From positions 1 through 7,090 of the forward strand of contig CAKTED010000076.1 of NCBI GenBank assembly GCA_934546725.1: 7,090 nucleotides of DNA, read 5' to 3'. Numbering within the stretch: position 1 is the first letter of the stretch; each line of letters begins with the position of its first letter. The position numbers and the translations under genes are program-made. The notes under the pieces were generated by a model. That model did no database searches and was not told the origin of the DNA. It saw only the letters and a program-made list of their open reading frames with translations. Positions 5,045-7,090 of the stretch are shown here, in pieces. Origin of the DNA: an uncultured Oscillospiraceae bacterium (GTDB lineage Bacteria; Bacillota; Clostridia; Oscillospirales; Oscillospiraceae).

Positions 5045-6379
5045 TCAGTAATGATATTTTTTACGTTTGGCCGCAAGGAATATAGCGCCGATCACAAGCG
5101 ACATGAATTCGGCAACGACGACCGAAAGCCAGATCCCGTTTATCTCAAAAAGTATCGGCATCAGCATGATCGCCGCGCTTTGGAACACGAACGTCCTCAA
5201 AAACGAGACTATCGCCGAGGTCAGGCCGTCGTTCAGCGCCGTAAAAAATCCGGATATGAATACGCCGAAGCCCATAAAAAGGAACGACAGCGCAAATATT
5301 CTGAAGCCCGAGGCCGTCATTTCAAAAAGCTCATCGTCATATCCTACGAAGAATTTTGCCAGCGGCGCCGCCATAAGCTCGGCGGCCACAGTCATGCCTA
5401 TACCGAACGCTGCAAGTATCATCACGCTTCTCCGCAGCAGTCCTCTGAGCTCCTCATAATTCTGCGCCCCATAATGATAGCCCACCACCGGCGCCGTGCC
5501 GACGGCATAGCCCATAAAGGCCGCCGCGAATATCATGCTCACATACATCATCACGCCGTATGCCGCAATGCCGTTCTCTCCTGCAAGCTTCATCAGCTGC
5601 GAATTATACAGTATCCCGACGAAGCTCATGGAGATGCTGTTCATAAACTCCGAAGAGCCGTTCGCCAGCGCTTTTGCCATTGCTTTGCCATAAAACTGCG
5701 TTTTTCCAAGCCGCAGAAGGCTGCCGTTTTTTCGGAAGAAATATATGAGCGGGATGATGCCGCCCGCCATCTGCGCGATCGCCGTCGCCGCGGCCGCGCC
5801 CTCAAGCTTATGCTCCTGCGGAAGCAGCAGCACGAGCACCGCGTCCAGCACCATGTTCGTCACACCGGACAAAACCGTTACGACCAGGCCGAGATGCGGC
5901 TTTTCCGCCGCCGAAAAGAAGCTCTGAAACATTATCTGGAGCATGAAAAACGGCAGCGCCGCAAGCACTATCCGCGCGTATACCACACAGTTTTCAAGCA
6001 GCTCACCCTCCGCGTCCAGCAGCCTTGCAACCGGTCGAATGAATACGCACCCGAGCACGGATATCACAACGCCGATAACCATCGCCGCATATACAAAAAG
6101 CGAGAAGTAGCGGTTCGCCTTTTCGCTGTCCCCGGCGCCGAACGTCATTGATACGAGCGCCGTGCCGCCCGTTCCGAGCATGAAGCCCACAGTGCCGAGG
6201 ATCATAATTACCGGCATTATGAGATTAACGGCGGCAAAGGGCGTTTTTCCCGCGAAGTTTGATACAAAAAAACCGTCCACAACGCTGTATATGGACGTGA
6301 CTATCATCATGGCTATCGACGGCAGCGTGAATCTGAGCAGTCTGCCGCAGGTAAAATGATCCGAAAGCTGAATTCTCAT
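5045..6379 (-). CDS. MATE family efflux transporter (MepA/NorM-like)
   Basis: This is a 444-residue multidrug and toxin extrusion type membrane antiporter, expected to export organic cations or drugs using a Na+ or H+ gradient; the substrate cannot be told from sequence. About 12 hydrophobic segments are visible in two related halves. N-half family motifs are SIYSVVDGFFVSNFAG (29-44, D35), LGTGGTALVSMTFGAGD (68-84) and TNMVLDAVLVLLLP (174-187). C-half matches include EFMNSISMSFVGILYN (244-259), GTAPVVGYHYGAQN (294-307) and SGFFTALNDG (376-385). The length is typical of complete MATE proteins. The ATG has GAGG 8 nt upstream, overlapping the stop of the marR-family gene; the two genes are 10 nt apart and surely co-transcribed. 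The context suggests expression is released when the MarR protein binds a ligand. The family assignment is firm; the MepA/NorM subgroup is a guess. Confidence 0.95.
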   Translation of the reverse strand: MRIQLSDHFTCGRLLRFTLPSIAMMIVTSIYSVVDGFFVSNFAGKTPFAAVNLIMPVIMILGTVGFMLGTGGTALVSMTFGAGDSEKANRYFSLFVYAAMVIGVVISVLGCVFIRPVARLLDAEGELLENCVVYARIVLAALPFFMLQIMFQSFFSAAEKPHLGLVVTVLSGVTNMVLDAVLVLLLPQEHKLEGAAAATAIAQMAGGIIPLIYFFRKNGSLLRLGKTQFYGKAMAKALANGSSEFMNSISMSFVGILYNSQLMKLAGENGIAAYGVMMYVSMIFAAAFMGYAVGTAPVVGYHYGAQNYEELRGLLRRSVMILAAFGIGMTVAAELMAAPLAKFFVGYDDELFEMTASGFRIFALSFLFMGFGVFISGFFTALNDGLTSAIVSFLRTFVFQSAAIMLMPILFEINGIWLSVVVAEFMSLVIGAIFLAAKRKKYHY

Positions 6380-6389
6380 ATTTTTTCCT

Positions 6390-6827
6390 CTACATTTTTT
6401 CCAGCTGCCGCTTAAGGCAGTCCTTATATTTTTCCATAAGACGGATATAGGTCTCTATCTCGTCTCCGCTCCAGGTGTCAAAGGCATCCATCTCCGCTCT
6501 GTACAGCCTTCCGGCAACCGCATCCGCATACTCCCGGCCCTTTTCCGTAAGGCGCAGTCTCTTCAGTTTTCCGTTATACGGCTCAAGATACAGAATGCCG
6601 TCCCGCTCCAGCCCGCGCACGGCGGAATTTATGGTCTGCCTGCTTACTCCCGAATTTTTGCATACGTCGCTCAGAAGGCAGCCGTCCCCGAGGTCATAAA
6701 TCGCGTACAGCACCATCATAACGCTGTCCGGCACGCCCAGCTTTATCGCAGCCTGATGGTAAACAGCTTCCATCTCGGAGCAGAAATAATTTATGCGCTT
6801 AAGTTCGCTTCTGTGCTTTTCCTCCAT
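6390..6827 (-). CDS. MarR family transcriptional regulator
   Basis: This is a 145-residue winged-helix DNA-binding protein, the usual MarR length, acting as a cytoplasmic dimer. The helix-turn-helix is around LLSDVCKNSGVSRQTINSAV (51-70), the recognition helix continues into RGLERDGILYLE (71-82), and the wing precedes LRLTEKGREYA (91-101). Outer helices (1-45 and 105-145) would form the dimer interface and ligand pocket. I chose ATG at 6827, which has GGGAGG 4 nt upstream. An in-frame ATG at 6839 has no ribosome site, and a start at 6905 would lie upstream of the predicted promoter. It precedes the MATE gene by 10 nt, a common repressor-plus-pump layout, and the repeats in its own promoter suggest autoregulation. 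The ligand is unknown. Confidence 0.93.
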   Translation of the reverse strand: MEEKHRSELKRINYFCSEMEAVYHQAAIKLGVPDSVMMVLYAIYDLGDGCLLSDVCKNSGVSRQTINSAVRGLERDGILYLEPYNGKLKRLRLTEKGREYADAVAGRLYRAEMDAFDTWSGDEIETYIRLMEKYKDCLKRQLEKM

Positions 6828-6839
6828 GTTTCCTCCCAT

Positions 6840-6879
6840 GTACGATTTCGGACGATTTGCAGTATAGTACGATTTCAGA
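6840..6879 (-). promoter_or_regulatory. Candidate operator: repeated AAATCGT motifs
   Basis: A 13-bp direct repeat TC(T/C)GAAATCGTAC occurs on the minus strand at 6879-6867 (in the -35/-10 spacer) and 6852-6840 (just after the expected start). A third AAATCGT core lies at 6858-6852, so the cores start 17 and 10 bp apart. A protein bound here would block RNA polymerase. The adjacent MarR protein is the obvious candidate, although MarR sites are usually inverted repeats. Confidence 0.5.
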
Positions 6880-6889
6880 CAATTGTCAA
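6861..6889 (-). promoter_or_regulatory. Promoter of the marR-MATE operon
   Basis: On the minus strand a perfect TTGACA (6889-6884) is followed after exactly 17 nt by TATACT (6866-6861), five of six to consensus. The expected start is near 6854, giving a leader of about 27 nt. The palindrome GACAATTGTC (6887-6878) overlaps the -35 and is a second possible operator. Such a strong promoter needs a repressor to be regulated. Confidence 0.85.
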
Positions 6890-6926
6890 GTTTTTTTCTT
6901 TTCACGCAAAAGCGCTGTGTTTTCCG

Positions 6927-6965
6927 AAAAAATCAGACCGGAGGTGACATTCCTTCGGTCTGATT
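6927..6965 (-). terminator. Intrinsic terminator of a transcript entering from the right
   Basis: AATCAGACCGGAGG (6931-6944) and CCTTCGGTCTGATT (6952-6965) form a 14-bp stem with a 7-nt loop. On the minus strand it leads into a run of six T (6932-6927), two of which are in the stem. One internal pair is G.T on the plus strand and A.C on the minus strand. The T-run supports minus-strand termination, upstream of the marR promoter. The terminated gene is outside the window. Confidence 0.7.
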
Positions 6966-7037
6966 CTGCCATGTATATCCGTCATTCAGAGGGAGCGAAG
7001 CGACCGAAGAATCCCCCGGTTGGTTCCTCCATGGCAG
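6966..7037 (+). repeat. Interspersed repeat with short terminal inverted repeats
   Basis: CTGCCATG (6966-6973) and CATGGCAG (7030-7037) are perfect 8-bp inverted ends of a 72-bp unit. Inside are CGTCATTCAGAGGG (6980-6993) and TCCTCCATGG (7025-7034), both found inverted at the left edge of the window (47-60 and 16-25). The core with GAGCGAAGCGACCGAAGAA resembles a repeat I recall from intergenic regions of gut Firmicutes; this was not checked. No open frame is seen, and 7038-7090 shows nothing recognisable. Confidence 0.55.
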
Positions 7038-7090
7038 CGACCACCGCCTTTCAGCTCTGCCGTCACTCCCGCACCAAATACCCATCGCTC

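Noticed and set aside
5051..6151. A 366-codon open frame on the plus strand opposite the MATE gene
   Set aside because: It is antisense to a clear membrane transporter, is rich in R, H, K and Y with no recognisable domain, and has the composition expected of a mirrored hydrophobic gene.
1..7090. CRISPR array, riboswitch, transposase or phage genes
   Set aside because: No regularly spaced repeats, no recognisable riboswitch core and no matching protein motifs were seen on either strand.

Overview
The window looks like a piece of chromosome from a gut-type, low-motility clostridial Firmicute, probably near Ruminococcaceae/Oscillospiraceae. The reasons are a compact tRNA-Gly-Arg-His-Gln-Lys cluster with encoded CCA ends, strong AGGAGG-like ribosome sites, PstSCAB/PhoU sequences of clostridial type, and an interspersed repeat of a kind I recall from such genomes. 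The taxonomy is inference; no 16S or marker gene is present. Every gene lies on the minus strand, so transcription runs from high to low coordinates.

From right to left: (1) 6966-7090 holds one copy of an interspersed repeat, followed by a minus-strand terminator (6927-6965) for a transcript entering from outside the window. (2) A two-gene operon, marR-family regulator (6390-6827) then MATE exporter (5045-6379), has a near-consensus promoter with repeated candidate operator motifs and ends in a strong terminator (5002-5042). (3) A phosphate-uptake operon pstS-pstC-pstA-pstB-phoU (4877 down to 811) has a promoter region with possible PHO-box repeats, a strong hairpin between pstS and pstC, tight coupling through the last four genes, and a terminator at 745-793. 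(4) A five-tRNA operon (661 down to 135) has its own promoter, a terminator-like hairpin before the last tRNA, and a final terminator at 98-131. (5) A second, inverted and diverged copy of the interspersed repeat lies at 13-60.

The standout is the phosphate-binding lipoprotein. Compared with ordinary PstS its two halves are in swapped order: the block that starts SREDGSGTR and is normally the C-terminal half follows the signal peptide directly, and the block that starts GTVTLAGSTS, normally the N-terminal half, comes last and ends at the TDWNKLG segment. All parts appear once, in one frame, in an otherwise intact pst operon with its own promoter and ribosome site, so this reads as a circularly permuted working PstS and not as a pseudogene. 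The lipid anchor is thereby moved to the inter-lobe crossover.

Working together, PstS would capture phosphate outside the membrane, PstC/PstA form the channel, PstB supplies ATP hydrolysis, and PhoU links transport to phosphate signalling. No PhoP/PhoR pair is in the window. The MarR/MATE pair is a self-contained, probably autoregulated efflux module.
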